DNA of 9,841 nt, from positions 1-9,841 of the forward strand of contig JANXYT010000047.1 in NCBI GenBank assembly GCA_025355915.1, written 5' to 3'. Shown here piece by piece: positions 1-5,514 of the stretch; within the stretch, counting starts at the first letter, position 1, and every line of letters starts with the position of its first letter. Source of the stretch: Holophagaceae bacterium (GTDB lineage Bacteria > Acidobacteriota > Holophagae > Holophagales > Holophagaceae). The notes below the pieces were generated by a model. The model had not been told where the DNA came from. It saw only the letters and a program-made list of their open reading frames with translations, and searched no databases. The position numbers were made by a program, and so were the translations under genes.

Positions 1-14
1 AAGGCTGACAGCTC

Positions 15-38
15 GAAGGCCACCTTGCGGTGGCCTTC
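15..38 (-). terminator. Perfect 10-bp hairpin downstream of tRNA-Ala
   Basis: A 10-bp perfect inverted repeat (GAAGGCCACC and its complement) encloses a 4-base loop that reads GCAA, a GNRA tetraloop, on the minus strand. It starts four bases beyond the CCA end of the tRNA, so it probably ends or processes the tRNA transcript. No U-run follows on the minus strand. On the plus strand the stem is followed by TGTTT, so it might instead serve a plus-strand gene to the left of the window. The hairpin is certain; its direction and role are inferred. Confidence 0.5.
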
Positions 39-42
39 TGTT

Positions 43-118
<76 letters not shown>

Positions 119-132
119 AATCGGGAAGACCC

Positions 133-161
133 AGTATCACACTCCTTAAGCGGTTCTGCAA
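133..161 (-). promoter_or_regulatory. Candidate sigma-70-type promoter for tRNA-Ala
   Basis: On the minus strand TTGCAG (156-161) and GATACT (133-138) are separated by exactly 17 bp. The -10 box ends 14 bases before the tRNA 5' end, leaving room for a short leader. Both boxes match the consensus only partly, and a TG one base upstream of the -10 helps. The placement is right for a tRNA promoter, but this is inference from spacing. Confidence 0.35.
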
Positions 162-168
162 GCTCGGA

Positions 169-2112
169 TCAGCGGGGTGCCAGGCGCAACCGCTGGCCCA
201 CCTGGATGCGATCGCCCTTCAGCCGGTTCCATGCCTTGAGATCCTTGGGGTCCACGCCGTACTTGCGCGCGATGGAAGCCAGGGTCTCGCTCTTCGCAAC
301 CCGGTGGACACTGGCCGCAGGGGCGGTCGGGACCGCCGCGGCACTGCCCGGCAGGCGCACGTCATCGCCGGGATGCAGGGCCTTCACCGCCTCAGGATTC
401 AAGCGCATCAGTTCACTGAGAGACACACCGTGGGCCCGGGCGAGCTTAGCCAGGGTGTCGCCCGGTTTGGCGCGGAGGCTCAAGGTGGACGAGGTCTCGG
501 CCTTGGCTGCTGTTGGGGAAGTGGCCTCCTCAAGGGGGCGCGGACTCACTGGGGGGCCTGGCTCTGGCCGCCCAGGAAGGGGCGGCGCCTGGGTGAGGCC
601 CAAGCCAGGCTGGGAGGGCCTCTCCGGGTTGACCTCCGCTTTCTGCGGGACGACTGAATCGCGCCGTGTCGCCGAAACGAGAGGCAACGGGCGATCCCCG
701 CTGGATTTCGTTCGCGCGCTTCGGGAGGCGGGATCCCGGTCCTCCAGGGCCGCGGCGGGCGGAGGCACCATGACGCGCCGTCCGGGCTTGAATTGCTTGG
801 CCGTGATGTCGTTGGCATCCAGCAGATCTTCCTGGGCCAGCTTGAAACGTTTCGCCACCTTCGCGAGCGTGTCGCCCTTCCTCACAACGTAGGTCTTGAA
901 GTCCAGCCGTTTGCCGGCGGGCAGGCGGACCAACTGGCGCAGGAAGTCCATGGCCTTGCCCGGGGGGACGCGCAACTGATAGACCCCCGGGGGGGTGGAA
1001 CCGCGAAGCAATTCAGGGTTCAGGGCCTTCAGTGTGCCTGCGTCGGTACCCGCGTAGCGGGCCAGCACCGTCAGACTGGTCATGCTGGAAACGGTCACCG
1101 TCTCATACGTGTAGGGCGCGAGCATGGCAATGTTCAAGCCGTAGCGTTCGGGGTTCCGGCCGACCAGGATGGCCGCGCAAAGCTCAGGAATGTAGTTCTT
1201 TGTCTCGGTCCTCAGCCACCGGGACCGGGCGAGGTCCCAGAAATTGCGGGTGCCCACGTTCTGAATGGCCCGCTCCAGCGTGAGGGGACCCGCGTTGTAG
1301 CCGGAGGCCGCCAGGTACCAGTCACCCGAGATCTCATACAGGCGTTTGAGGTACCGGGCCGCGGCTCGCGTGGCCTTTATGGGATCGCGGCGTTCCTCTA
1401 CCCAGGCATCGGCGGTAAGGCCGTAGATGCGGCCTGTGGACCGGATGAACTGCCACATGCCCACCGCCTTGGCGCGGCTCTTGGCCTCGTTGCGGAAACC
1501 CGATTCGATGACCGCGAGATAGGCCAAATCCGAGGGCACGCCTTCTTCCGCGAAGACCTGGCAGATCATGGGCATGTACATGGAGGCCCTGCCCAGCGCG
1601 TTTTCCATGAAGCCACGCTTGGTGGTGCTGAAAAGGCTCACCCAGGTGAGGACTTTGTCGTTCAGGTCGATCGGGTAATCATAGGTGGCGCCCTGCTCCG
1701 CCGCCCGCACCCGCTCCAGTTCCGCCCGCAGCTCGTCACCGCTGATGGAAACGACCTCTTCCTGGGCCTTAAGACCGGGTTCGGCCCCGGGCGCTTCTTC
1801 TGCGGCGAGCTGGTCCTGGACCTCCTTCAACCGCTGCAGGAGGGCCTGGACCTCGGCTTGCTTGAGCAGTTCGGGGGACCAGTCCGCGGTGAGGACATCG
1901 GCCTCGTCGGACCGCGCGGAGGCAGCCTTTTCGTCCTCAGCCTCCTGGGCCTTCTCCGCGGCCTCCACCAGCACCCGAAGGCGGTGGATGCGGATGACAT
2001 CAGACTCGACTGCCCGGGCCGGAGCCGCGACCACCTGGGCATGGGAAGGCGGCGCCGGTGATTGCACCGGCACCGTTCCCCAGAGGAGGCTGGCCAGGAC
2101 CAGGATCGGCAT
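169..2112 (-). CDS. mltD: MltD-like lytic murein transglycosylase with three LysM domains
   Basis: This exported enzyme is predicted to cleave peptidoglycan glycan strands between MurNAc and GlcNAc, forming 1,6-anhydro-MurNAc. Numbered from the ATG at 2112 (647 aa), a hydrophobic signal segment (1-16) is followed by an acidic, Ala/Glu-rich helical region (about 40-140). An SLT/goose-lysozyme-type domain (about 150-325) carries catalytic Glu203 in VIESGF, then GMWQF (218-222), SGYNAGP (270-276) and NYIPE (306-310). LysM domains lie at about 404-450, 545-588 and 602-645; a Pro/Ser-rich linker separates the first two. This order matches MltD, although the N-terminal helical insert is long. The start is uncertain: ATG at 2112 lacks a strong Shine-Dalgarno and gives a signal peptide without positive charges. 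A TTG at 2133 would add MKKDPKP, and an ATG at 2205 lies inside the upstream repeat segment. No terminator is seen before the tRNA. Confidence 0.93.
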   Translation of the reverse strand: MPILVLASLLWGTVPVQSPAPPSHAQVVAAPARAVESDVIRIHRLRVLVEAAEKAQEAEDEKAASARSDEADVLTADWSPELLKQAEVQALLQRLKEVQDQLAAEEAPGAEPGLKAQEEVVSISGDELRAELERVRAAEQGATYDYPIDLNDKVLTWVSLFSTTKRGFMENALGRASMYMPMICQVFAEEGVPSDLAYLAVIESGFRNEAKSRAKAVGMWQFIRSTGRIYGLTADAWVEERRDPIKATRAAARYLKRLYEISGDWYLAASGYNAGPLTLERAIQNVGTRNFWDLARSRWLRTETKNYIPELCAAILVGRNPERYGLNIAMLAPYTYETVTVSSMTSLTVLARYAGTDAGTLKALNPELLRGSTPPGVYQLRVPPGKAMDFLRQLVRLPAGKRLDFKTYVVRKGDTLAKVAKRFKLAQEDLLDANDITAKQFKPGRRVMVPPPAAALEDRDPASRSARTKSSGDRPLPLVSATRRDSVVPQKAEVNPERPSQPGLGLTQAPPLPGRPEPGPPVSPRPLEEATSPTAAKAETSSTLSLRAKPGDTLAKLARAHGVSLSELMRLNPEAVKALHPGDDVRLPGSAAAVPTAPAASVHRVAKSETLASIARKYGVDPKDLKAWNRLKGDRIQVGQRLRLAPR

Positions 2113-2116
2113 GGGC

Positions 2117-2398
2117 TTAGGGTCTTTCTTCAAAATGGATGCGAGCCGCAACGACCCCAGCCGCGTGATCCAGCCAGGCAGCGGCCGCAGGGCGATGTGG
2201 TGCATCGTTCACCATTCGCACAGCGAATAGGGCCGCATTGGCGCAGCCGATGGCGGGGGCGAAGCCCCGAGGGCCGTAGGCCCGAGCCAAGGCCGCTAAC
2301 GCAGCTGGGCGCACGGCTGGGGCCGTCCCGGAGGGCAAGGGGCGGCGCCCGGCGCGATACTGCGTCGAACTCCTCGTCAATAGTGCCGCTATTGCCAT
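2117..2398 (-). CDS. Possible small ORF (93 aa), unrecognised
   Basis: An ATG at 2398 is preceded at six bases by AAGGAGG (2405-2411), one of the strongest Shine-Dalgarno matches in the window. The frame runs to a TAA at 2117-2119, leaving four bases before the transglycosylase ATG at 2112. The product would be Ala/Arg/Pro-rich (starting MAIAALLTRSSTQY), with no recognisable domain. Against it, the middle of the frame is the triple-hairpin repeat, whose differences from the second copy follow base pairing and not codon positions, and its last residues come from the inverted repeat. It may act as a leader ORF coupling translation into the downstream gene, or be accidental. Confidence 0.2.
   Translation of the reverse strand: MAIAALLTRSSTQYRAGRRPLPSGTAPAVRPAALAALARAYGPRGFAPAIGCANAALFAVRMVNDAPHRPAAAAWLDHAAGVVAARIHFEERP
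2225..2290 (-). repeat. Triple-hairpin dispersed repeat, copy A
   Basis: Read on the minus strand from 2290, this 66-bp unit opens with TTGGCTC and closes with CGGCCCTATTC. Between them are three hairpins with 3-base loops: GGGCC-TAC-GGCCC (2271-2283), GGGGC-TTC-GCCCC (2256-2268) and a 7-bp stem around TGC (2236-2252) with one mismatch. Copy B at 5385-5448 on the plus strand has the same layout with compensatory base changes. Similarity continues weakly beyond the core, for example a shared GAATGGT. Which strand, if either, is transcribed as a functional RNA is not shown. Confidence 0.85.
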
Positions 2399-2436
2399 CG
2401 TCGTCCTCCTTGTCTCGCTTGGGCGGCGCCCCTTGC
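2335..2436. repeat. Internal inverted repeat pair and small hairpin
   Basis: GCAAGGGGCGGCGCCC at 2335-2350 and the complement of 2421-2436 match at 15 of 16 bases, forming a long stem around a 70-base loop. Inside that loop, CAATAG (2378-2383) and CTATTG (2389-2394) form a perfect 6-bp hairpin around TGCCG. These structures nest inside the 353-bp inverted-repeat segment and support the view that the whole stretch is a structured repeat element. Confidence 0.5.
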
Positions 2437-2465
2437 GCGGCCACACCCCATTTTGAAGAGAGACC

Positions 2466-2849
2466 CTAATGGCTTTCGGAACTCACCAGGGCTTCGTAGG
2501 CCTTGGCATCCAGAAGGTCCGCAAGCGGGCCCGTCAGCTTGATCTTCACCATCCAGCCCTTGCCATAGGGATCCTCGTTCACCGCTTCCGGATGATCGGC
2601 CAGGGCGGCATTCACCTCGAGCACCTCACCGGCCGAGGGCATGTTCAGTTCCGAAACGGTCTTCACGGATTCCACCGTGCCGAATTCATCCCCCTGCGTG
2701 AAGGCGTCGCCCGCTTCCGGCAGGTCCACGAAGACCACGTCGCCCAGCGCGTCCTGTGCGTACTGCGTGATGCCCACCAGGGCCGTGCCGTCGCCCGCAG
2801 GCTTCAGCCATTCGTGGTCCTTGGTGTATTTCAGGTCGGCAGGAAACAT
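2466..2849 (-). CDS. gcvH: Glycine cleavage system H protein
   Basis: GcvH is the lipoylated shuttle of the glycine cleavage system: its lipoyl arm accepts the aminomethyl group from GcvP, presents it to GcvT, and is reoxidised by the L protein. The 127-aa product has the family's usual length, an N-terminal YTKDHEW motif (8-14), GITQYAQDALGD (26-37) and the lipoylation site ESVKTVSEL with the acceptor at Lys63. The ATG at 2849 is preceded by GGAGG (2854-2858). It lies 69 bp after gcvT in the same direction, so co-transcription is likely; gcvP is not in the window. The TAG stop (2466-2468) lies within the right inverted repeat of the 353-bp segment, so that segment begins exactly at the gene's end. 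Confidence 0.97.
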   Translation of the reverse strand: MFPADLKYTKDHEWLKPAGDGTALVGITQYAQDALGDVVFVDLPEAGDAFTQGDEFGTVESVKTVSELNMPSAGEVLEVNAALADHPEAVNEDPYGKGWMVKIKLTGPLADLLDAKAYEALVSSESH

Positions 2850-2885
2850 GGGTCCTCCAGGATTAAATGGTTGATGGCAGCGGTT

Positions 2886-2920
2886 GAGAGCTGATGACTG
2901 ATAGCCGACAGCTGATGGCT
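2886..2920. repeat. Five-unit degenerate heptamer tandem repeat
   Basis: The plus strand reads as five consecutive 7-mers of consensus GATRGCT, from GAGAGCT at 2886 to GATGGCT ending at 2920. Units one and two match units four and five at 12 of 14 bases. The array fills half of the gcvT-gcvH spacer and overlaps the gcvT stop codon by two bases. Two similar units occur at positions 1-13 of the window. Repeat structure is observed; no function is assigned. Confidence 0.65.
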
Positions 2921-4034
2921 ACTTCGTCCGCTTGTAGAAGGGAGTAGGGATGATTTCCGCGTCTGCGGCACGGCCGCGGATCTCGATCTGGATGCGCCCG
3001 CCCGTCTTGGCGAGCTCCGTGGGAACGTAGGCCAGGCCTAGGTTGAGGCCGCAGGTGGGCGATGGCGCTGCGCTGGTCACGAAGCCAATCTGCTTCCCAT
3101 CCTGCACCACGGGCATGTGGTCCCGGGCGATGTCGCGCTTCTCCAGAGTCTTGAACCCGACGAGCTTGCGGGGGGCGGGCACGGCCTTGGCGGCCAGCAG
3201 GGCTTCGCGGCCGATGAAATCGCCCTTGTCCAGCTTTACGATCCAGCCAAGGCCCGCCTCCAGCGCGTGGATGCTGTCGTCGATCTCGTGGCCATAGAGG
3301 GCCATCTTGCATTCGAGGCGCAGGGTGTTGCGGCAGCCCAGGCCGGCAGGCAGCAGGCCCCGGGGCTTCCCGGCAGCCATCACCGCGGTCCAGATCGCTT
3401 CTGTGTCGGCGGCGGCGCAATAGAGTTCGAAGCCGTCCTCCCCCGTGTAGCCCGTGCGGCTGATGAGGCACTTGAACCCGGCCACTTCCCCGTGGGTGAA
3501 AAAGTAGTAGCCAATGGGATCCAGTGGTGTCTTCGTCAGTGGCTGCAGGATGCTTACGGACAGGGGGCCCTGGAGGGCGATCTGCCCCGTGGCAGGGCTT
3601 TCGTTCACCACCGAGCAGTCGTAGGCCGGGGCGTGCTGCTGAACCCAGGCGAAATCCTTGTCGGAGTTGCCGGCGTTCACCACCAGGAGGAACTCCTGCT
3701 CGCCCTCGCGGTACACCAGCAAGTCATCCACAAAGGTGCCGTTCTCATAGAGGAACGCCGTGTAGTGGACCTGGCCGATGGCGAGCTTTGAGACAGCGTT
3801 GGGCGTAAGGTGCTCCACCAAGGCCAGGGCGCCGGGGCCCTTCACGCGGATCTCGCCCATGTGGCTCACGTCAAAGAGACCAGCCTTCGTCCGGACCGCC
3901 TCGTGCTCAGCGATGATCCCGGCGGGGTACTGCACCGGCATGTCCCAACCACCGAAATCCACCATCTTGGCGTTCCGCGCCCGGTGGGCGGCGTTGAGGG
4001 GCGTCTTCATCAATTCAGGGGCGGCGATCGACAT
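2919..4034 (-). CDS. gcvT: Aminomethyltransferase (glycine cleavage system T protein)
   Basis: GcvT transfers the one-carbon unit from the aminomethyl-lipoyl arm of GcvH to tetrahydrofolate, releasing ammonia and 5,10-methylene-THF. The 371-aa product has the family's usual length and motifs: MVDFGGWDMPVQY (24-36), FDVSHMGE (54-61), the conserved Asp pair 103-104 in NGTFVDDLLVYR that contains the family's catalytic aspartate, the folate-site motif RTGYTGEDGFEL (193-204), and GLGCRNTLRLE near the C-terminal third. The ATG at 4034 has GGAG five bases upstream. The gene follows sfsA by 25 bp and precedes gcvH, so one transcript from gmhB through gcvH is plausible. It ends inside a heptamer tandem repeat. 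Substrate specificity is by family knowledge; DmdA-like or sarcosine-oxidase relatives are less likely beside gcvH. Confidence 0.97.
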   Translation of the reverse strand: MSIAAPELMKTPLNAAHRARNAKMVDFGGWDMPVQYPAGIIAEHEAVRTKAGLFDVSHMGEIRVKGPGALALVEHLTPNAVSKLAIGQVHYTAFLYENGTFVDDLLVYREGEQEFLLVVNAGNSDKDFAWVQQHAPAYDCSVVNESPATGQIALQGPLSVSILQPLTKTPLDPIGYYFFTHGEVAGFKCLISRTGYTGEDGFELYCAAADTEAIWTAVMAAGKPRGLLPAGLGCRNTLRLECKMALYGHEIDDSIHALEAGLGWIVKLDKGDFIGREALLAAKAVPAPRKLVGFKTLEKRDIARDHMPVVQDGKQIGFVTSAAPSPTCGLNLGLAYVPTELAKTGGRIQIEIRGRAADAEIIPTPFYKRTK

Positions 4035-4059
4035 GGGTGCTCCAGCGTGAGGTTCCAGT

Positions 4060-4800
4060 CTATCGCCTGGGGACCCAGGGCAGAAGGCCTGGCAGTTCCC
4101 AGCCCAGGCTCCACAGACCGCTTGTATCTGGGCTTGTGACGAGGCGCACAGCCAAGGGGAGGACGATCACCCCGGTCTCCGCAGCGCGATCCAGCTCAGC
4201 GCCGTAGACCGGATCGATCTCCCGGGCTGCGTCGAACCGGTCCACATCCGAACGGTGGACGAAGAGGGCGATGACGGCCCGGTGGCCCTCCCGCACCATG
4301 GCCTGGAGTTCCCGCAAATGCTTGGTTCCGCGTTCCGTGACCGCGTCCGGGAACAGAGCCCAGTCACCGTCCTTCAGTGTGGTGTTCTTCACCTCGATGT
4401 AGACCTGACGGCCGGCCCCGTCCAGCGCCAGCACGTCGATGCGGCTGTTCTCGGCTCCGTATTTCACCTCCGTTCGGACATGATGCAGTCCGGGCAAACC
4501 TGGTAGCGCGTCCTGCCGCGCCGCCTCGGCCACCACCCGGTTGGGCATGCCCGTCTCCACGCCCACCCACCCTCCGGGCCGTTCCACGGCCAGCCAGGTG
4601 AACTTCAGCTTGCGATCGGGGTTCGCGGCGGGTTCCAGCAACACCCGGTCGCCGGGCTCCCAGCAGGTCTTCATGGACCCGGTGTTGGTGGTGTGGGCGG
4701 TGACGACGCTGCCGTCCTCGAGCCGGACGTCGGCCAGAAACCGCTTGTAGCGCTGGATCAGCTGACCTGGCACCAGGCCATCCTTTTGGACCCGGATCAT
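4060..4800 (-). CDS. sfsA: SfsA family protein (PD-(D/E)XK-like, possible nuclease)
   Basis: SfsA was named for stimulating maltose fermentation in E. coli when overexpressed; its molecular role is unsettled and the fold resembles nucleases. The 246-aa product shows the family blocks in order: RYKRFLADV (18-26), NTGSM (39-43), a central Gly/Val-rich region, SRIDVL (119-124), YIEVKNTTL (134-142) and FPDAVTERGTKHLREL (150-165). Asp122, Glu136 and Lys138 fit a PD-(D/E)XK active site, all retained. The ATG at 4800 overlaps the gmhB TGA as ATGA, with no clear Shine-Dalgarno, so translation probably depends on re-initiation after gmhB. A longer in-frame start at 4914 lies inside gmhB and adds a low-complexity Arg/Gly/Pro stretch, so it was rejected. 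gcvT follows after 25 bp. Confidence 0.95.
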   Translation of the reverse strand: MIRVQKDGLVPGQLIQRYKRFLADVRLEDGSVVTAHTTNTGSMKTCWEPGDRVLLEPAANPDRKLKFTWLAVERPGGWVGVETGMPNRVVAEAARQDALPGLPGLHHVRTEVKYGAENSRIDVLALDGAGRQVYIEVKNTTLKDGDWALFPDAVTERGTKHLRELQAMVREGHRAVIALFVHRSDVDRFDAAREIDPVYGAELDRAAETGVIVLPLAVRLVTSPDTSGLWSLGWELPGLLPWVPRR

Positions 4801-5354
4801 GGCCACTGGGCCAGGATCCGGTCCACGGCCTCGGGGAGGTCCTCGGCCACCAGGTCCGCAGCGGAGCCGTCCACGTTCGACCCGTAGCCCGTGCGCACGA
4901 GCGCCACTTTGCACCCGGCACGGCGGCCCGCCTCAAGATCGATGGCCTTGTCTCCCACCATCCAGGAGCGTGACAGGTCCAGGTCATGTTCTTCGGCGGC
5001 TCTCATCAGCATGCCGGGATTGGGCTTGCGTTCTGGATGATCGGCGACGGCGTAGGCCCCCTGGGCATTCTCGTGGTGAGGAGCGGCGTAGACGGCGTCA
5101 ATCAAGGCATTTTCCAGGGCCAGCAGCGTTCCCATGCGACTCATCACGGCGGCGAAATCCTCCCATCCGTATTTCCCGCGGCCGATGCCACTCTGATTGG
5201 TGACCACCACCACGGGGATACCCTTGGCGTTGAGTCGTGCCACGGCAGCGGCGGCGCCGGGAATCAGGACCAGTTGCTCCGGGTCGGACAGGAAATCCAC
5301 CTCCACATTGAGGGTGCCGTCTCGATCCAGGAAGATGGCGGGCCTCAAGCTCAT
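4797..5354 (-). CDS. gmhB: D-glycero-D-manno-heptose 1,7-bisphosphate phosphatase (HAD-IIIA)
   Basis: GmhB removes the C7 phosphate from heptose 1,7-bisphosphate in ADP-heptose synthesis for the LPS inner core, in the cytoplasm. The 185-aa product has the HAD motifs: FLDRDGTLN with Asp10 and Asp12, VVVTNQSGIGRG with Thr52, ERKPNPGM with Lys110, and MVGDKAIDLEAG with Asp135 and Asp139. E. coli GmhB binds zinc through a C-x-H and C-x-C cluster; here the matching positions read Ala91, His106 and Glu108, with only His93 kept, so zinc is probably not bound. The related HisB N-terminal phosphatase normally also has that zinc site. The start at 5354 is fixed by AGGAGG (5361-5366) six bases upstream; a further ATG at 5375 has no such signal. 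The gene is ATGA-coupled to sfsA. The exact heptose anomer used cannot be read from sequence. Confidence 0.88.
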   Translation of the reverse strand: MSLRPAIFLDRDGTLNVEVDFLSDPEQLVLIPGAAAAVARLNAKGIPVVVVTNQSGIGRGKYGWEDFAAVMSRMGTLLALENALIDAVYAAPHHENAQGAYAVADHPERKPNPGMLMRAAEEHDLDLSRSWMVGDKAIDLEAGRRAGCKVALVRTGYGSNVDGSAADLVAEDLPEAVDRILAQWP

Positions 5355-5374
5355 GCGGCACCTCCTGTGCCGCA
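5354..5374 (-). promoter_or_regulatory. RBS hairpin at the gmhB start codon
   Basis: On the minus strand an 8-bp perfect stem (arm TGCGGCAC at 5367-5374 and its complement at 5354-5361) encloses the 5-base loop AGGAG, which is the core of the gmhB Shine-Dalgarno. The last base of the downstream arm is the A of the ATG. The ribosome site is therefore shown in a loop while the start codon edge is paired. A GGA in a hairpin loop over an RBS resembles CsrA/RsmA targets, but no regulator is visible here. The hairpin is observed; control of translation is inferred. Confidence 0.55.
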
Positions 5375-5384
5375 CCCTTTGGGC

Positions 5385-5448
5385 TTGGCTCGGGCTTCGC
5401 CCTCGGGCCTTCGGCCCCGCAATCGGCGGTGCCGATTCGGCCCTATTC
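5385..5448 (+). repeat. Triple-hairpin dispersed repeat, copy B
   Basis: This 64-bp copy lies in the 160-bp spacer between the beta-propeller gene and gmhB. Between the same TTGGCTC and CGGCCCTATTC flanks it forms GGGC-TTC-GCCC (5392-5402), GGGCC-TTC-GGCCC (5405-5417) and a perfect 7-bp stem around GGT (5421-5437). Relative to copy A it is inverted in the window. The rest of the spacer (5449-5514) holds GC-rich sequence with partial similarity to the flank of copy A and no gene. Confidence 0.85.
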
Positions 5449-5514
5449 CGCCTGCGCTCTGCTGCGCCGGAATGGTCGGCTGCGCCAAAGTGGCACTCCG
5501 CTCCTGCTTCGTGC

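Larger units (their letters stand above)
2117..2469. mobile_element. 353-bp segment bounded by 22-bp inverted repeats (MITE-like)
   Basis: This is the only stretch over 300 bp without a convincing gene. Its ends (2117-2138 and 2448-2469) are inverted repeats matching at 21 of 22 positions; read inward to outward each begins CCATTTTGAAG and ends GACCCTAA. A TA dinucleotide sits near each outer edge (2118-2119 and 2467-2468), as expected for TA-targeting elements such as the IS630/Tc1 group. The gcvH stop codon uses the right-hand TA. Inside are the structured repeat (2225-2290), a second inverted pair (2335-2350 with 2421-2436) and a small hairpin (2378-2394). No transposase is encoded, so it would be non-autonomous. 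Inverted ends and size are observed; the mobile origin is inferred. Confidence 0.45.

Noticed and set aside
793..2061. Long plus-strand open frame (422 codons) opposite the lytic transglycosylase gene
   Set aside because: The product has no recognisable domain, while the minus strand encodes clear SLT and LysM motifs over the same bases; long antisense frames are expected in GC-rich DNA.
2469..2894. Plus-strand frame opposite gcvH, whose ATG lies at the edge of the right inverted repeat with GAAGAGAG upstream
   Set aside because: The opposite strand encodes an unmistakable GcvH; the ribosome-site-like sequence is part of the inverted repeat.
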